Positions 44,568-54,400 of a stretch of 64,000 bases of DNA are shown in pieces. The notes beneath the pieces are model-generated. The model had not been told where the DNA came from and ran no database searches. It worked only from the letters and a program-made list of their open reading frames with translations. Origin of the DNA: Tamlana sp. I1 (GTDB taxonomy: Bacteria; Bacteroidota; Bacteroidia; Flavobacteriales; Flavobacteriaceae). A program made the position numbers and the translations under genes. The stretch covers positions 293,408-357,407 of the forward strand of contig NZ_JACLAF010000001.1 in the NCBI RefSeq assembly GCF_015355625.1. The letters are read 5' to 3'. The stretch's first letter is position 1. Every line of letters begins with the position of its first letter.

Positions 44568-44654
44568 CTTTATATTTTCATTATAATTAGTTTAACAGGC
44601 ATAAGTTGTACTACAATTATTAAACATCTAACTTTAAGCATTAAACCGTTTCAA

Positions 44655-45548
44655 ATGGCTTTCAAATCATTTACAGATTATTTATTACTTGAAAAAAATT
44701 ATTCAAAGTTAACGGTTAAGGCGTATTCTAATGATATCACAGATTTTTCAGATTTTATAAAAAATACTTTTGATTCAGATTCAATTCATGATGTGAATTA
44801 TTCACAAATAAGATCTTGGATTGTGCTGCTGAATGAAAAAGGCATTTCCAATAGAACCATTAACAGAAAAGTTTCTGCTTTAAATACCTATTATAAATTT
44901 CTTTTGAAAGTTGGCGATATCAAATTGAATCCCTTATCAAAACATAAAGCTTTAAAAACGAGCAAAAAAATACAAATCCCCTTTTCGGAAGCTGAAATTA
45001 AAACAGTTTTAGACGACTTAAATTTTGTCGACGATTTTGAAAGTCTGCGTAATAAATTAATTATTGAGTTGTTTTATTCAACAGGCATACGAAGAATTGA
45101 GCTCGTCGAGTTGAAATTATCAAGTTTAGATTTACACAATAAAACGTTAAAAGTATTAGGGAAACGAAATAAGGAACGTATTATTCCGTTAATTAGTTCC
45201 GTTGTAGAAACAGTAAAAAGGTATTTAAAAGTTAGAAGTGACTTAGAAGAGATTGTAGACCGTGAGGGATTGTTTTTAACCCAAAAAGGCGTTAAAATAT
45301 ATGAAACACTTGTGTACAGAATAATAAATGATTATTTTAGTTTGGCATCTTCGAAAGTAAAGAAGAGTCCACATATACTAAGACACTCCTTTGCAACACA
45401 TTTATTAAACCAAGGTGCCGATTTAAATGCTGTTAAAGAACTTCTAGGACATTCAAGTTTGGCTGCTACACAAGTTTATACACATAACAGTATAGCCGAA
45501 CTTAAAAAAGTGCATGTAAATGCACATCCAAGGAGTAAAAAACAATAA
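44655..45548 (+). CDS. xerC: XerC/XerD-type tyrosine recombinase
   Basis: A 297-residue site-specific recombinase. Core-binding domain 1-90; catalytic residues R146 (YSTGIRRIELVELK), K170 (LGKRNKER), H240 and R243 (HILRHSFATHLL), H266 (LLGHSS) and Y275 (TQVYTH). Length and layout fit the Xer recombinases that resolve chromosome dimers. Start ATG 44655 was chosen because the longer frame from 44529 contains the rpsU terminator. Adjacent to rpsU and hpf as in other Bacteroidota. XerC versus XerD is not certain. Confidence 0.85.
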   Translation: MAFKSFTDYLLLEKNYSKLTVKAYSNDITDFSDFIKNTFDSDSIHDVNYSQIRSWIVLLNEKGISNRTINRKVSALNTYYKFLLKVGDIKLNPLSKHKALKTSKKIQIPFSEAEIKTVLDDLNFVDDFESLRNKLIIELFYSTGIRRIELVELKLSSLDLHNKTLKVLGKRNKERIIPLISSVVETVKRYLKVRSDLEEIVDREGLFLTQKGVKIYETLVYRIINDYFSLASSKVKKSPHILRHSFATHLLNQGADLNAVKELLGHSSLAATQVYTHNSIAELKKVHVNAHPRSKKQ

Positions 45549-45667
45549 AAAATTTATGTCTAACCAAGAATAAGTAGTGTGAAATTAGTTTTGAAGCGTT
45601 AAATAGATCTTACTAATTAATCAAGATAAATTTCATAGCACTTATTTGTTAAATTAAAAGTAAACAG

Positions 45668-45970
45668 ATGAAAGTAAACACACAATCCGTAAATTTTCAT
45701 GCCGATGAAAAATTGTTAACGTTTATCCAAAAACGTATGGATAAATTAGATTTGTTTTATGACAAGGTTATTAAATCAGATGTTTTTTTAAAAGTAGAAA
45801 ACACAAGCGATAAAGAAAATAAAATATTTGAAGCCCGTGTTAGTGTTCCTGGGGATAGTTTTATAGTTAAAAAACAATGTAAAAGTTTTGAAGAAGGTAC
45901 GGATATGGCAGTTGCATCGTTAGAAAGACAGCTAAAAAAGCGAAAAGAAAAATTAAGAGCACATTTATAG
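45668..45970 (+). CDS. hpf: Ribosome hibernation-promoting factor (short HPF)
   Basis: A 100-residue HPF/RaiA protein with the beta-alpha-beta-beta-beta-alpha fold: VNTQSVNFHADEKLLTFIQKRMDKLDLFYDKVI and then ARVSVPGDSFIVKKQCKSFEEGTDMAVASLERQLKKRKEK. It is the short form without the C-terminal dimerising domain. It binds the decoding centre and silences ribosomes in stationary phase. 119 bp after the recombinase and directly before the tRNA operon promoter. Confidence 0.85.
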   Translation: MKVNTQSVNFHADEKLLTFIQKRMDKLDLFYDKVIKSDVFLKVENTSDKENKIFEARVSVPGDSFIVKKQCKSFEEGTDMAVASLERQLKKRKEKLRAHL

Positions 45971-46012
45971 TAAAATTTTTGTAAAAATGTTTTGAATAAT
46001 ATAAAAAAACTA

Positions 46013-46020
46013 TACATTTG
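46013..46020 (+). promoter_or_regulatory. Promoter of tRNA/tuf operon
   Basis: TACATTTG followed by CAG matches TAnnTTTG, with a TTTG at 45991-45994 about 20 nt upstream as a -33 element. It lies 53 nt before the first tRNA. Confidence 0.7.
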
Positions 46021-46072
46021 CAGTCCGTTAGAAATAGCGGACTTTTTTTATGTGTAAAAAAGGTAGAAAAAA

Positions 46073-46146
46073 GCCGATGTAGCTCAGCTGGCTAGAGCAG
46101 CTGATTTGTAATCAGCAGGTCGTGGGTTCGAGTCCCTCCATCGGCT
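46073..46146 (+). tRNA. tRNA-Thr (anticodon TGT)
   Basis: Acceptor GCCGATG/CATCGGC; D-arm with AGCTCAGCTGGCTAGAGC; anticodon arm GCTGA-TTTGTAA-TCAGC with TGT; T-arm GGGTTCGAGTCCC. No encoded CCA. An identical gene stands at 63689-63762. First gene of the cluster. Confidence 0.97.
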
Positions 46147-46208
46147 CTGAAATATTGAAAAGCGAACAGGAAGTTAAATGGTGTTGTAAACATTGTTAAA
46201 CTTGGGAC

Positions 46209-46239
46209 GAGAAGTTTATCCTGAGCGTGGTCGAAGGGA
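46209..46239 (+). repeat. Repeat module A next to duplicated tRNA-Thr end
   Basis: Contains GAGAAGTTTATCCTGAGC and GTGGTCGAAGG. Related copies stand at 46608-46636 and 48255-48282. It directly abuts a 19-bp copy of the tRNA-Thr 3' end. Confidence 0.7.
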
Positions 46240-46256
46240 GTCCCTCCATCGGCTCT
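46238..46256 (+). repeat. 19-bp copy of the tRNA-Thr 3' end
   Basis: GAGTCCCTCCATCGGCTCT, identical to 46130-46148 at the 3' end of tRNA-Thr(TGT), with about 90 bp between the two. It is not a tRNA itself because the 5' part is missing. Confidence 0.9.
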
Positions 46257-46258
46257 AA

Positions 46259-46280
46259 ATTCCTTCGAATGAAGGAATCT
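46259..46280. repeat. Hairpin ATTCCTTC...GAAGGAAT
   Basis: ATTCCTTC-GAAT-GAAGGAATCT, two bp after the duplicated tRNA-Thr end; member of the same hairpin family as 46452-46473 and 46657-46678. Confidence 0.6.
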
Positions 46281-46363
46281 CAAAATTTTAATGTTTTGAG
46301 AAGTTCTTTAAAAAAAACTAAAAAATAACTTTGAAATTTTATAATAGAAATTTCAAGTGGTCC

Positions 46364-46445
<82 letters not shown>

Positions 46446-46451
46446 CAACAA

Positions 46452-46473
46452 ATTTCTGTGCAGGCAGAAATCT
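46452..46473. repeat. Hairpin ATTTCTG...CAGAAAT after tRNA-Tyr
   Basis: ATTTCTG-TGCAGG-CAGAAATCT, 6 nt after the tRNA-Tyr end. Same layout as the hairpins after the tRNA-Thr and tRNA-Gly duplications. Confidence 0.55.
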
Positions 46474-46517
46474 AATTGAAATATTGAAAACCAAGATAAG
46501 TTAAAGCTTATCAAAAT

Positions 46518-46590
46518 GCGAGAGTAGCTCAGTTGGTAGAGCGTCAGCCTTCCAAGCTGAATGTCGCCGGTTCGAACCCGGTCTCTCGCT
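46518..46590 (+). tRNA. tRNA-Gly (anticodon TCC)
   Basis: Acceptor GCGAGAG/CTCTCGC; anticodon arm TCAGC-CTTCCAA-GCTGA with TCC; T-arm CCGGTTCGAACCCGG. No encoded CCA. Its 3' end is repeated at 46638-46654. Confidence 0.97.
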
Positions 46591-46607
46591 CTAAGCGAGG
46601 AGCAGGT

Positions 46608-46636
46608 GAGAAGTTTATGCTGAGCATAGTCGAAGT
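46608..46636 (+). repeat. Repeat module A next to duplicated tRNA-Gly end
   Basis: GAGAAGTTTATGCTGAGC then ATAGTCGAAGT, differing at few positions from 46209-46239. Followed directly by the copy of the tRNA-Gly 3' end. Confidence 0.7.
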
Positions 46637-46637
46637 A

Positions 46638-46654
46638 AACCCGGTCTCTCGCTC
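46638..46654 (+). repeat. 17-bp copy of the tRNA-Gly 3' end
   Basis: AACCCGGTCTCTCGCTC, identical to 46575-46591 in tRNA-Gly. The same geometry as the tRNA-Thr duplication. Confidence 0.9.
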
Positions 46655-46656
46655 CA

Positions 46657-46678
46657 ATTCCTGTAAAGTCAGGAATCT
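46657..46678. repeat. Hairpin ATTCCTG...CAGGAAT
   Basis: ATTCCTG-TAAAGT-CAGGAATCT, two bp after the tRNA-Gly duplicate. Confidence 0.6.
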
Positions 46679-46725
46679 CTTCTTTTAAGGTATATGCTTG
46701 AAAGAATAGGGAATAAAAACTTTAC

Positions 46726-46797
46726 GCCGGTGTAGCTCAGGGGTAGAGCGTTTCCTTGGTAAGGAAGAGGTCACGAGTTCAATTCTCGTCATTGGCT
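46726..46797 (+). tRNA. tRNA-Thr (anticodon GGT)
   Basis: Acceptor GCCGGTG/CATTGGC (with G-T wobbles); anticodon arm TTTCC-TTGGTAA-GGAAG with GGT; T-arm CGAGTTCAATTCTCG. No encoded CCA. 71 nt before tuf. Confidence 0.95.
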
Positions 46798-46868
46798 CTA
46801 TATTGAGATTGAAAAAATTAGAATACACTAATATTATTATATAACTAAGATTAAAATTATTTAAAAAC

Positions 46869-48056
46869 ATGGCAAAGGCAACTTTCGATCGTTCAAAACC
46901 ACACTTAAATATTGGTACAATTGGACACGTAGATCACGGTAAAACAACTTTAACTGCTGCTATTACTAAAGTATTAGCTGATGCAGGTTTCTCAGAAGCA
47001 AGATCATTTGATCAAATTGATAACGCTCCAGAAGAAAAAGAAAGAGGTATTACAATTAATACTTCACACGTAGAATATCAAACAGCTAACCGTCATTACG
47101 CTCACGTTGACTGTCCAGGTCACGCCGATTACGTAAAGAACATGGTTACTGGTGCTGCTCAAATGGATGGTGCAATCTTAGTGGTTGCTGCTACTGATGG
47201 TCCTATGCCACAAACTCGCGAGCACATCTTATTAGGTCGTCAAGTAGGAATTCCTCGTATCGTTGTTTTCTTAAACAAAGTTGATATGGTTGATGATGAA
47301 GAGCTTTTAGAATTAGTAGATATGGAAGTTAGAGATTTATTATCTTTCTATGAGTACGATGGGGATAATGGTCCTGTAGTTTCAGGTTCTGCTTTAGGAG
47401 CACTTAATGGTGAGCAAAAATGGGTTGATACTGTATTAGAATTAATGCAAGCTTGTGATGATTGGATCGAAGAGCCTGTACGTGATATGGATAAGCCTTT
47501 CTTAATGCCTATCGAAGATGTATTCTCTATTACTGGTCGTGGTACTGTTGCAACTGGTCGTATTGAAACTGGTGTTGCTCAAACAGGAGATCCTGTAGAG
47601 ATTATTGGTATGGGTGCTGAGAAATTAACATCTACAATTACAGGTATCGAAATGTTCCGTCAAATCTTAGATAGAGGTGAAGCTGGAGATAACGCAGGTA
47701 TCTTATTAAGAGGTATTGAGAAATCTCAAATTTCAAGAGGTATGGTTATTACTAAACCAGGTTCTGTAACTCCTCACTCTAAATTTAAAGCTGAGGTTTA
47801 TATCTTGAAAAAAGAAGAAGGTGGACGTCATACTCCATTCCATAATAACTACCGTCCACAGTTCTACGTACGTACAACTGACGTAACTGGAAACATTGCG
47901 CTTCCTGATGGAGTTGAGATGGTTATGCCTGGAGACAACTTAACTATTACTGTTGAGTTAATTCAACCAATTGCAATGAACGTAGGTTTACGTTTCGCTA
48001 TCCGTGAAGGTGGTAGAACAGTTGGTGCAGGTCAGGTAACTGAAATATTAGACTAA
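46869..48056 (+). CDS. tuf: Elongation factor Tu
   Basis: A 395-residue GTPase delivering aminoacyl-tRNA to the ribosome. P-loop [10 protein letters not shown] (19-28), switch [10 protein letters not shown] (81-88), NKVD, then beta-barrel domains with [11 protein letters not shown] and the C-terminal [15 protein letters not shown]. Full length. It is read together with the upstream tRNAs and downstream tRNA-Trp/secE, as in most Bacteroidota. No Shine-Dalgarno. Confidence 0.99.
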   Translation: MAKATFDRSKPHLNIGTIGHVDHGKTTLTAAITKVLADAGFSEARSFDQIDNAPEEKERGITINTSHVEYQTANRHYAHVDCPGHADYVKNMVTGAAQMDGAILVVAATDGPMPQTREHILLGRQVGIPRIVVFLNKVDMVDDEELLELVDMEVRDLLSFYEYDGDNGPVVSGSALGALNGEQKWVDTVLELMQACDDWIEEPVRDMDKPFLMPIEDVFSITGRGTVATGRIETGVAQTGDPVEIIGMGAEKLTSTITGIEMFRQILDRGEAGDNAGILLRGIEKSQISRGMVITKPGSVTPHSKFKAEVYILKKEEGGRHTPFHNNYRPQFYVRTTDVTGNIALPDGVEMVMPGDNLTITVELIQPIAMNVGLRFAIREGGRTVGAGQVTEILD

Positions 48057-48122
48057 TTATAGTTTAAATAAATATTAAGTTAAGGTATTTCGTAAACTAT
48101 CGGAATACCTTGACTTATGTTT

Positions 48123-48195
48123 ACGGGCGTAGCTCAGTTGGTAGAGCACTGGTCTCCAAAACCAGGTGTCGGGAGTTCGAGTCTCTCCGCCCGTG
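48123..48195 (+). tRNA. tRNA-Trp (anticodon CCA)
   Basis: Acceptor ACGGGCG/CGCCCGT; anticodon arm CTGGT-CTCCAAA-ACCAG with CCA; T-arm GGAGTTCGAGTCTCTCC; discriminator G. Between tuf and secE, the usual location. The 3' end is not duplicated here. Confidence 0.97.
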
Positions 48196-48254
48196 CATAA
48201 ATTGAAAATGCTATCTAAATAAAGGTGTTTTCATAGTAAACATACACACGATAC

Positions 48255-48282
48255 GAGAAGTTTATCCCGAGCAAGTCAAAGG
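48255..48282 (+). repeat. Repeat module A (third copy, no tRNA copy)
   Basis: GAGAAGTTTATCCCGAGC then AAGTCAAAGG, shorter than the copies after tRNA-Thr and tRNA-Gly. Nothing else is seen in the 48196-48370 spacer. Confidence 0.6.
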
Positions 48283-48370
48283 AAATTTATCAAACCGTGT
48301 ATTATTAATAAGCTCGCTTATTAAGATAAAGAGGAGTACGACTTCAATTTAGACTAAAAAAATAAAGAAA

Positions 48371-48565
48371 ATGGCTGGAATTGTAAACTATATAAAAGAA
48401 TCATTCGGAGAACTAAAAAATAATGTGACTTGGCCTACTTGGGCTGAAGGACAGAGTTTAACTGTTTTGGTGGCTGTATTTTCAATTATATTTTCTCTAG
48501 CTATTTGGGGAGTAGATACCGTATTCAGCAAAGTTATAGCGACTTACTTTCAATGGATTAGTTAA
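48371..48565 (+). CDS. secE: Preprotein translocase subunit SecE
   Basis: A 64-residue protein with one C-terminal helix (SLTVLVAVFSIIFSLAIWGVD) after the amphipathic YIKESFGELKNNVTWPTW, the SecE signature. It clamps SecY in the inner membrane. Start ATG, 24 bp before nusG. Confidence 0.95.
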   Translation: MAGIVNYIKESFGELKNNVTWPTWAEGQSLTVLVAVFSIIFSLAIWGVDTVFSKVIATYFQWIS

Positions 48566-48589
48566 CACTAAACAGTAAAAAGAATATTT

Positions 48590-49144
48590 ATGTCTGAAGT
48601 AAGCGAAAAAAAATGGTATGTTGTTCGTGCTGTAAGTGGTCAGGAAAACAAAATCAAAACCTATATCGAGAATGAGATTGCTCGTTTAGGTATGCAAGAT
48701 TATGTTGACCAAGTTTTAGTACCAACAGAACGTGTTGTACAAGTCCGTAACGGGAAAAAAATTCACAAAGAAAAAGTGTTTTTTCCTGGCTATATAATGA
48801 TTCAAGCTAATTTAACTGGTGAAGTTCCTCACATTATAAGATCGGTTACTAATGTAATTGGTTTTTTAGGTGAAACTAAAGGAGGTGATCCTGTGCCATT
48901 AAGACAATCTGAAGTTAACAGAATGTTAGGTAAAGTAGATGAATTATCAGTAGAGGAAACCGCAAATGTAGCGATTCCATTTACTAAAGGAGAAACCGTT
49001 AAAGTAATTGATGGACCATTCAATGGATTTGATGGTACTATCGAAAAGATTAACGAAGAGAAGCGTAAACTTGAAGTAATGGTGAAAATCTTCGGAAGAA
49101 AAACACCATTAGAATTAAGTTATATGCAAGTTGAAAAAGTATAA
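48590..49144 (+). CDS. nusG: Transcription termination/antitermination factor NusG
   Basis: A 184-residue protein: NGN domain (KKWYVVRAVSGQENKIKTYIENE, FFPGYIMIQ, VIGFLG) and a C-terminal KOW domain (FTKGETVKVIDGPFNGFDGTIEKI). It binds RNA polymerase and couples it to the ribosome. In the operon after secE. Confidence 0.97.
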   Translation: MSEVSEKKWYVVRAVSGQENKIKTYIENEIARLGMQDYVDQVLVPTERVVQVRNGKKIHKEKVFFPGYIMIQANLTGEVPHIIRSVTNVIGFLGETKGGDPVPLRQSEVNRMLGKVDELSVEETANVAIPFTKGETVKVIDGPFNGFDGTIEKINEEKRKLEVMVKIFGRKTPLELSYMQVEKV

Positions 49145-49214
49145 TAATGTTACAGTAAGATAGATGAGTCTTTCGCTTCCAAAAGAGAGATAAATCAAAA
49201 TTAAATTATTAAAA

Positions 49215-49652
49215 ATGGCAAAAGAATTAGGTAAAGTAGTTAAGTTACAAGTTCGGGGAGGTGCAGCGAATCCGTCGCCACCGGTTGGACCCGCTTTAGG
49301 AGCTGCAGGTGTTAACATCATGGAGTTCTGTAAGCAATTCAATGCTAGAACCCAAGATAAGGCTGGTAAAGTATTACCAGTTGTTATATCTGTTTACAAA
49401 GACAAATCATTTGACTTTGTAATCAAAACTCCACCTGCTGCTGTTCAGTTAATGGAAGCAGCTAAGTTGAAGAAGGGTTCTGGGGAGCCAAACCGTAAAA
49501 AAGTAGCTAAAGTATCTTGGGATCAGATCAAGACTATAGCAGAAGACAAAATGGTAGATTTAAATGCATTTACTCCAGAGTCGGCTATGAAAATGATTGC
49601 TGGTACAGCAAGATCAATGGGAATAACTGTAACAGGGAAATTTCCTTCTTAA
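49215..49652 (+). CDS. rplK: Large ribosomal subunit protein uL11
   Basis: A 145-residue protein: the proline-rich N-domain [22 protein letters not shown] (16-37) and RNA-binding C-domain ending [10 protein letters not shown]. Part of the GTPase-associated centre. Follows nusG at 70 bp. Confidence 0.98.
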   Translation: MAKELGKVVKLQVRGGAANPSPPVGPALGAAGVNIMEFCKQFNARTQDKAGKVLPVVISVYKDKSFDFVIKTPPAAVQLMEAAKLKKGSGEPNRKKVAKVSWDQIKTIAEDKMVDLNAFTPESAMKMIAGTARSMGITVTGKFPS

Positions 49653-49672
49653 TCTATAAAAGACATTAGAAA

Positions 49673-50362
49673 ATGGCAAGATTAACAAAAAAGCAAAAAG
49701 AAGCTTTAGCGAAATTAGAAAAAGGAAGAGTATATTCATTAGAAGATGCATCGGCCTTAGTAAAAGAAATTACCAATACGAAATTTGATGCGTCTGTGGA
49801 TATCGCAGTACGTTTAGGAGTAGATCCTCGTAAAGCAAATCAAATGGTAAGAGGTGTTGTATCTCTTCCTCATGGTACTGGTAAAGATGTAAAAGTATTA
49901 GCATTAGTAACACCAGATAAAGAAGCAGAAGCTAAAGAAGCTGGTGCTGATTATGTAGGTTTAGACGAGTACCTTGATAAAATCAAGAGTGGTTGGACCG
50001 ATGTAGATGTTATTATTACTATGCCAAGCGTTATGGGTAAATTAGGTCCTTTAGGACGTGTATTAGGTCCTCGTGGTTTAATGCCTAACCCAAAAACAGG
50101 TACAGTAACTATGGATGTTGCTAAAGCTGTAACAGAAGTAAAAGCTGGTAAAATTGACTTTAAAGTTGACAAAACTGGTATTGTACACGCTGCTATAGGA
50201 AAAGCATCATTTAGTGCTGATAAAATTGCAGACAATGCAAATGAATTATTAACAACATTAATTAAATTGAAACCAACAACTGCAAAAGGGGTATACGTAA
50301 AAAGCATCTTTATGTCTTCTACAATGAGCCCAAGTATCGCTGTTGATCCTAAAGTTGGTTAA
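49673..50362 (+). CDS. rplA: Large ribosomal subunit protein uL1
   Basis: A 229-residue L1-stalk protein with [25 protein letters not shown] and [24 protein letters not shown]. In many bacteria L1 represses the rplK-rplA mRNA; no obvious L1 site was sought here. 20 bp after rplK. Confidence 0.98.
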   Translation: MARLTKKQKEALAKLEKGRVYSLEDASALVKEITNTKFDASVDIAVRLGVDPRKANQMVRGVVSLPHGTGKDVKVLALVTPDKEAEAKEAGADYVGLDEYLDKIKSGWTDVDVIITMPSVMGKLGPLGRVLGPRGLMPNPKTGTVTMDVAKAVTEVKAGKIDFKVDKTGIVHAAIGKASFSADKIADNANELLTTLIKLKPTTAKGVYVKSIFMSSTMSPSIAVDPKVG

Positions 50363-50381
50363 TTAAGTTAAAACTTTTATT

Positions 50382-50903
50382 ATGACAAGAGAAGAAAAAT
50401 CATTAGTAATTGAGGAATTAACTGCAGACTTAGCTAATAACGCAAATATCTATTTAGCAGATATTTCAGGATTAAACGCGGGTACTACCTCAGATTTACG
50501 TCGTGCTGCTTTTAAAGCAAACGTACAAATGGCAGTTGTTAAAAATACATTACTTGCAAAAGCAATGGAAGCTTCAGATCGTGATTTTGGAGATTTACCT
50601 TCAGTGCTTAAAGGAAATACATCTGTGATGTATTCTGAAACAGGTAACGTACCAGCTAAATTAATTAAAACCTTCCGTAAGAAATCAGAAAAGCCTTTAT
50701 TAAAAGGAGCTTTTATTGAGGAAGCGGTTTACATTGGTGACGCTCAGTTAGACATGTTAGTAGATATCAAGTCTAAAGAAGAGTTATTAGGTGAGATTAT
50801 TGGCTTATTACAATCTCCTGCTAAAAACGTTGTTTCTGCACTTAAATCAGGTGGTAGCACAATAGCAGGACTTATTAAAACACTATCTGAAAAAGAAGGA
50901 TAG
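50382..50903 (+). CDS. rplJ: Large ribosomal subunit protein uL10
   Basis: A 173-residue protein with the rRNA-binding N-domain (TREEKSLVIEELTADL, FKANVQMAVVKNTLLAKAME) and a C-terminal helix that carries L12 dimers. 19 bp after rplA. Confidence 0.98.
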   Translation: MTREEKSLVIEELTADLANNANIYLADISGLNAGTTSDLRRAAFKANVQMAVVKNTLLAKAMEASDRDFGDLPSVLKGNTSVMYSETGNVPAKLIKTFRKKSEKPLLKGAFIEEAVYIGDAQLDMLVDIKSKEELLGEIIGLLQSPAKNVVSALKSGGSTIAGLIKTLSEKEG

Positions 50904-50965
50904 TCTTAAATAGTACGCACTTTATTACAAATATATTATTACAAAATTATTAAAACGATAGAAAA

Positions 50966-51340
50966 ATGGCAGATTTAAAAGATTTCGCAGAACAATTAGT
51001 TAACCTTACTGTAAAAGAAGTAAATGAGTTAGCAACTATATTAAAAGATGAGTATGGTATCGAGCCTGCTGCTGCTGCTGCAGTTGCTGTTGCTGGTCCT
51101 GCTGCAGGTGGTGAAGCTGAAGAAGCTCAAACTGAATTTGATGTTATTTTAAAAGCGGCTGGTGGTTCTAAATTAGCAGTTGTAAAATTAGTTAAAGAAT
51201 TAACTGGTTTAGGATTAAAAGAAGCTAAAGGTTTAGTTGACGATGCACCAAGTGCAATCAAAGAAGCAGTTTCTAAAGACGAAGCTGAAGCATTAAAAGC
51301 ATCTTTAGAAGAGGCTGGAGCAGAGGTTGAGCTTAAGTAA
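50966..51340 (+). CDS. rplL: Large ribosomal subunit protein bL12
   Basis: A 124-residue stalk protein: N-terminal dimer domain, Ala/Gly-rich hinge ([18 protein letters not shown]) and C-terminal factor-binding domain with [23 protein letters not shown]. 62 bp after rplJ. Confidence 0.98.
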   Translation: MADLKDFAEQLVNLTVKEVNELATILKDEYGIEPAAAAAVAVAGPAAGGEAEEAQTEFDVILKAAGGSKLAVVKLVKELTGLGLKEAKGLVDDAPSAIKEAVSKDEAEALKASLEEAGAEVELK

Positions 51341-51363
51341 GCTTAGTACCTTAAACACATAAA

Positions 51364-51425
51364 GGTTTAGGTCTGAAGAATCGTCTTCAGATCTAAACCA
51401 TTTTGCGTATATAACAGTTATATAC
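51364..51425 (+). terminator. Attenuator-like double hairpin between rplL and rpoB
   Basis: A long stem GGTTTAGGTCTGAAGA / TCTTCAGATCTAAACC (51364-51399) is followed by a second stem GTATATAAC/GTTATATAC (51407-51425) and, some bases later, a T run. Such elements between rplL and rpoB reduce or process transcription so that polymerase subunits are made less than ribosomal proteins. Confidence 0.6.
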
Positions 51426-51463
51426 GTTACTATTATTTTTTTTAATCAAAATTCCGTCCATTG

Positions 51464-54400
51464 ATGTTATCAACACAAGCTGAAAGATTAAATTTCTCTT
51501 CTATTGTAAATAGAACGGAATATCCAGACTTCTTGGATATTCAGATTAAATCCTTCCAGGATTTTTTCCAACTAGAAACTAAATCAGAGGAAAGAGGTGA
51601 TGAAGGTCTTTACAATACTTTCATGGAAAACTTTCCAATTACAGATTCTCGTAATCAATTCGTATTAGAATTTTTAGATTACTTCGTAGATCCACCAAGA
51701 TACGCTATTGAAGAGTGTATTGAGAGAGGACTTACTTACAGCGTTCCGCTAAAGGCTAGGTTAAAGTTATATTGTACAGACCCTGAACATGAGGATTTCG
51801 AAACCATTGTTCAAGATGTGTACTTAGGAACTATTCCTTACATGACGCCTTCTGGAACTTTTTGTATTAATGGTGCAGAACGTGTTGTTGTTTCTCAATT
51901 GCACCGTTCGCCAGGAGTTTTCTTCGGGCAATCTTTCCATGCTAATGGAACAAAATTATATTCAGCAAGAGTTATTCCTTTCAAAGGATCGTGGATTGAG
52001 TTTGCTACAGATATTAACCAGGTAATGTATGCTTACATTGATAGAAAGAAAAAATTACCTGTTACTACGCTTTTCCGTGCTATCGGTTTCGAGCGTGATA
52101 AAGACATTTTAGAGATTTTTGATTTAGCCGAAGAAGCTAAAGTTTCAAAATCTGGATTAAAGAAATATTTAGGAAGAAAATTAGCTGCACGTGTATTAAA
52201 TACATGGCATGAAGATTTTGTTGATGAAGATACGGGAGAGGTTGTATCTATCGAGCGTAACGAGATTGTGCTTGATCGTGATACCATTCTTGACAAAGAT
52301 AATATAGAAGAAATTCTTGAAGCTGATGTAAAGACGATTCTTTTACACAAAGAAAGTACTGAACAAGGTGATTATGCCATTATTCACAATACGCTTCAAA
52401 AAGATCCAACAAACTCTGAAAAAGAGGCTGTTGAACATATTTACAGACAACTACGTAATGCTGAGCCGCCAGATGAGGAAACAGCACGTGGTATTATAGA
52501 TAAATTATTCTTTTCAGATCAACGTTACTCTTTAGGAGAGGTTGGTCGTTATAGAATGAACAAAAAATTAGGTCTTGATATTGGAATGGACAAGCAAGTG
52601 CTTACCAAAGAAGATATCATTACCATTATAAAATATTTAATCGAGCTTATCAACTCTAAAGCAGAGATTGATGATATTGATCACTTATCTAACCGTCGTG
52701 TACGTACTGTTGGTGAGCAATTATCATCTCAGTTTGGTGTTGGTTTAGCACGTATGGCACGTACTATTCGTGAGCGTATGAACGTTCGTGATAACGAGGT
52801 ATTTACTCCAATAGATTTAATTAATGCTAAGACTTTATCGTCTGTAATTAATTCTTTCTTCGGTACAAACCAGTTATCTCAATTTATGGATCAAACCAAT
52901 CCACTTGCTGAAATCACGCACAAGCGTCGTTTATCAGCTCTTGGACCAGGAGGTTTATCTAGAGAGCGTGCAGGTTTCGAAGTACGTGATGTTCACTATA
53001 CGCACTACGGACGTTTATGTCCTATTGAAACACCAGAGGGACCAAACATTGGTTTAATTTCTTCACTTTCTGTTTATGCAAAAGTGAACCCAATGGGATT
53101 CATCGAAACGCCTTATAGAAAAGTAACTGATGGTGTTGTTGATATTAAAAATGAACCAACTTATTTAAGTGCAGAAGAGGAAGAAGAAAAATTAATCGCA
53201 CAAGCAACTGTAAAAGTTGATAACGATGGTAAAATTCTTCATGATAAAGTAATTGCAAGAATGGAAGGTGACTTCCCTGTAATTGATCCTAGCGAATTAC
53301 ATTATACTGATGTTGCGCCAAATCAAATTTCTTCAATTTCGGCTTCTTTAATTCCATTCTTAGAGCATGATGATGCGAATAGAGCCTTGATGGGATCTAA
53401 CATGATGCGTCAAGCCGTGCCATTATTAAGAGTAGATGCACCAATTGTAGGAACTGGTTTAGAGCGTCAAGTAGCTTCAGATTCTAGAGTATTAATTAAT
53501 GCTGAAGGACGAGGAGAAGTACTTTATGTTGATGCTAAAGAAATTAAAATTAGATACGATCGTACTGAAGATGAAGCTAAAGTAAGTTTTGATAGCGATA
53601 TTAAAACATACCAATTAGTAAAATTCAGAAAAACGAATCAAGGCACGTCTATCAATCTTAAACCTATTGTTGTTAAAGGTGATATCGTTACTAAAGGTCA
53701 AGTTTTATGTGAAGGGTATGCGACTCAAAAAGGAGAGCTTGCTTTAGGTAGAAATATGAAAGTTGCCTTCATGCCTTGGAAAGGGTATAACTTTGAGGAT
53801 GCGATTGTAATTTCTGAAAAAGTAGTTCGTGAAGATATCTTTACTTCTATCCATATCGATGAGTATTCTCTTGAAGTTAGAGATACGAAATTAGGTAACG
53901 AAGAATTAACTAACGATATTCCTAACGTTTCTGAAGAGGCTACTAAAGACTTAGATGAAAACGGAATGATTCGCGTTGGTGCCGAGGTTAAACCTGGCGA
54001 TATTCTTATTGGTAAGATTACGCCAAAAGGTGAATCTGATCCAACTCCTGAAGAAAAATTATTACGTGCGATCTTTGGTGATAAAGCTGGAGATGTAAAA
54101 GATGCTTCTTTAAAAGCTTCACCATCTTTAAATGGTGTTGTTATTGAAAAGAAATTATTCGCTAGAGCCGTAAAAGATAAACGTAAAAGAGCGCAAGATA
54201 AAGATGATATTCTTGCTTTAGAAGCGCAATACGATAGAAAGTTTGACGATTTAAAAGATGTTTTAGTTGATAAACTATTCAACATTGTAAATGGAAAAAC
54301 TGCTCAAGGTATTTTTAATGATTTAGGTGAAGAAGTATTACCAAAAGGTAAAAAATTCACACTTAAAATGTTAAATGCTGTTGATGATTATGCGCATTTA

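Noticed and set aside
44529..44654. Longer N-terminus of the Xer recombinase
   Set aside because: The segment contains the rpsU terminator hairpin and T run; its translation resembles no Xer N-terminus, while ATG 44655 does.
46092..46283. Open frame on the minus strand over tRNA-Thr and its copy
   Set aside because: It reads across the tRNA and repeat DNA; proteins like this are known artefacts of tRNA antisense.
46685..46870. Open frame on the minus strand over tRNA-Thr(GGT)
   Set aside because: Antisense of a tRNA and the tuf leader; no start signals and no protein features.
53725..54285. Long antisense frame in rpoB
   Set aside because: Shadow of a strongly codon-biased gene; composition is Ser-rich with no domain.
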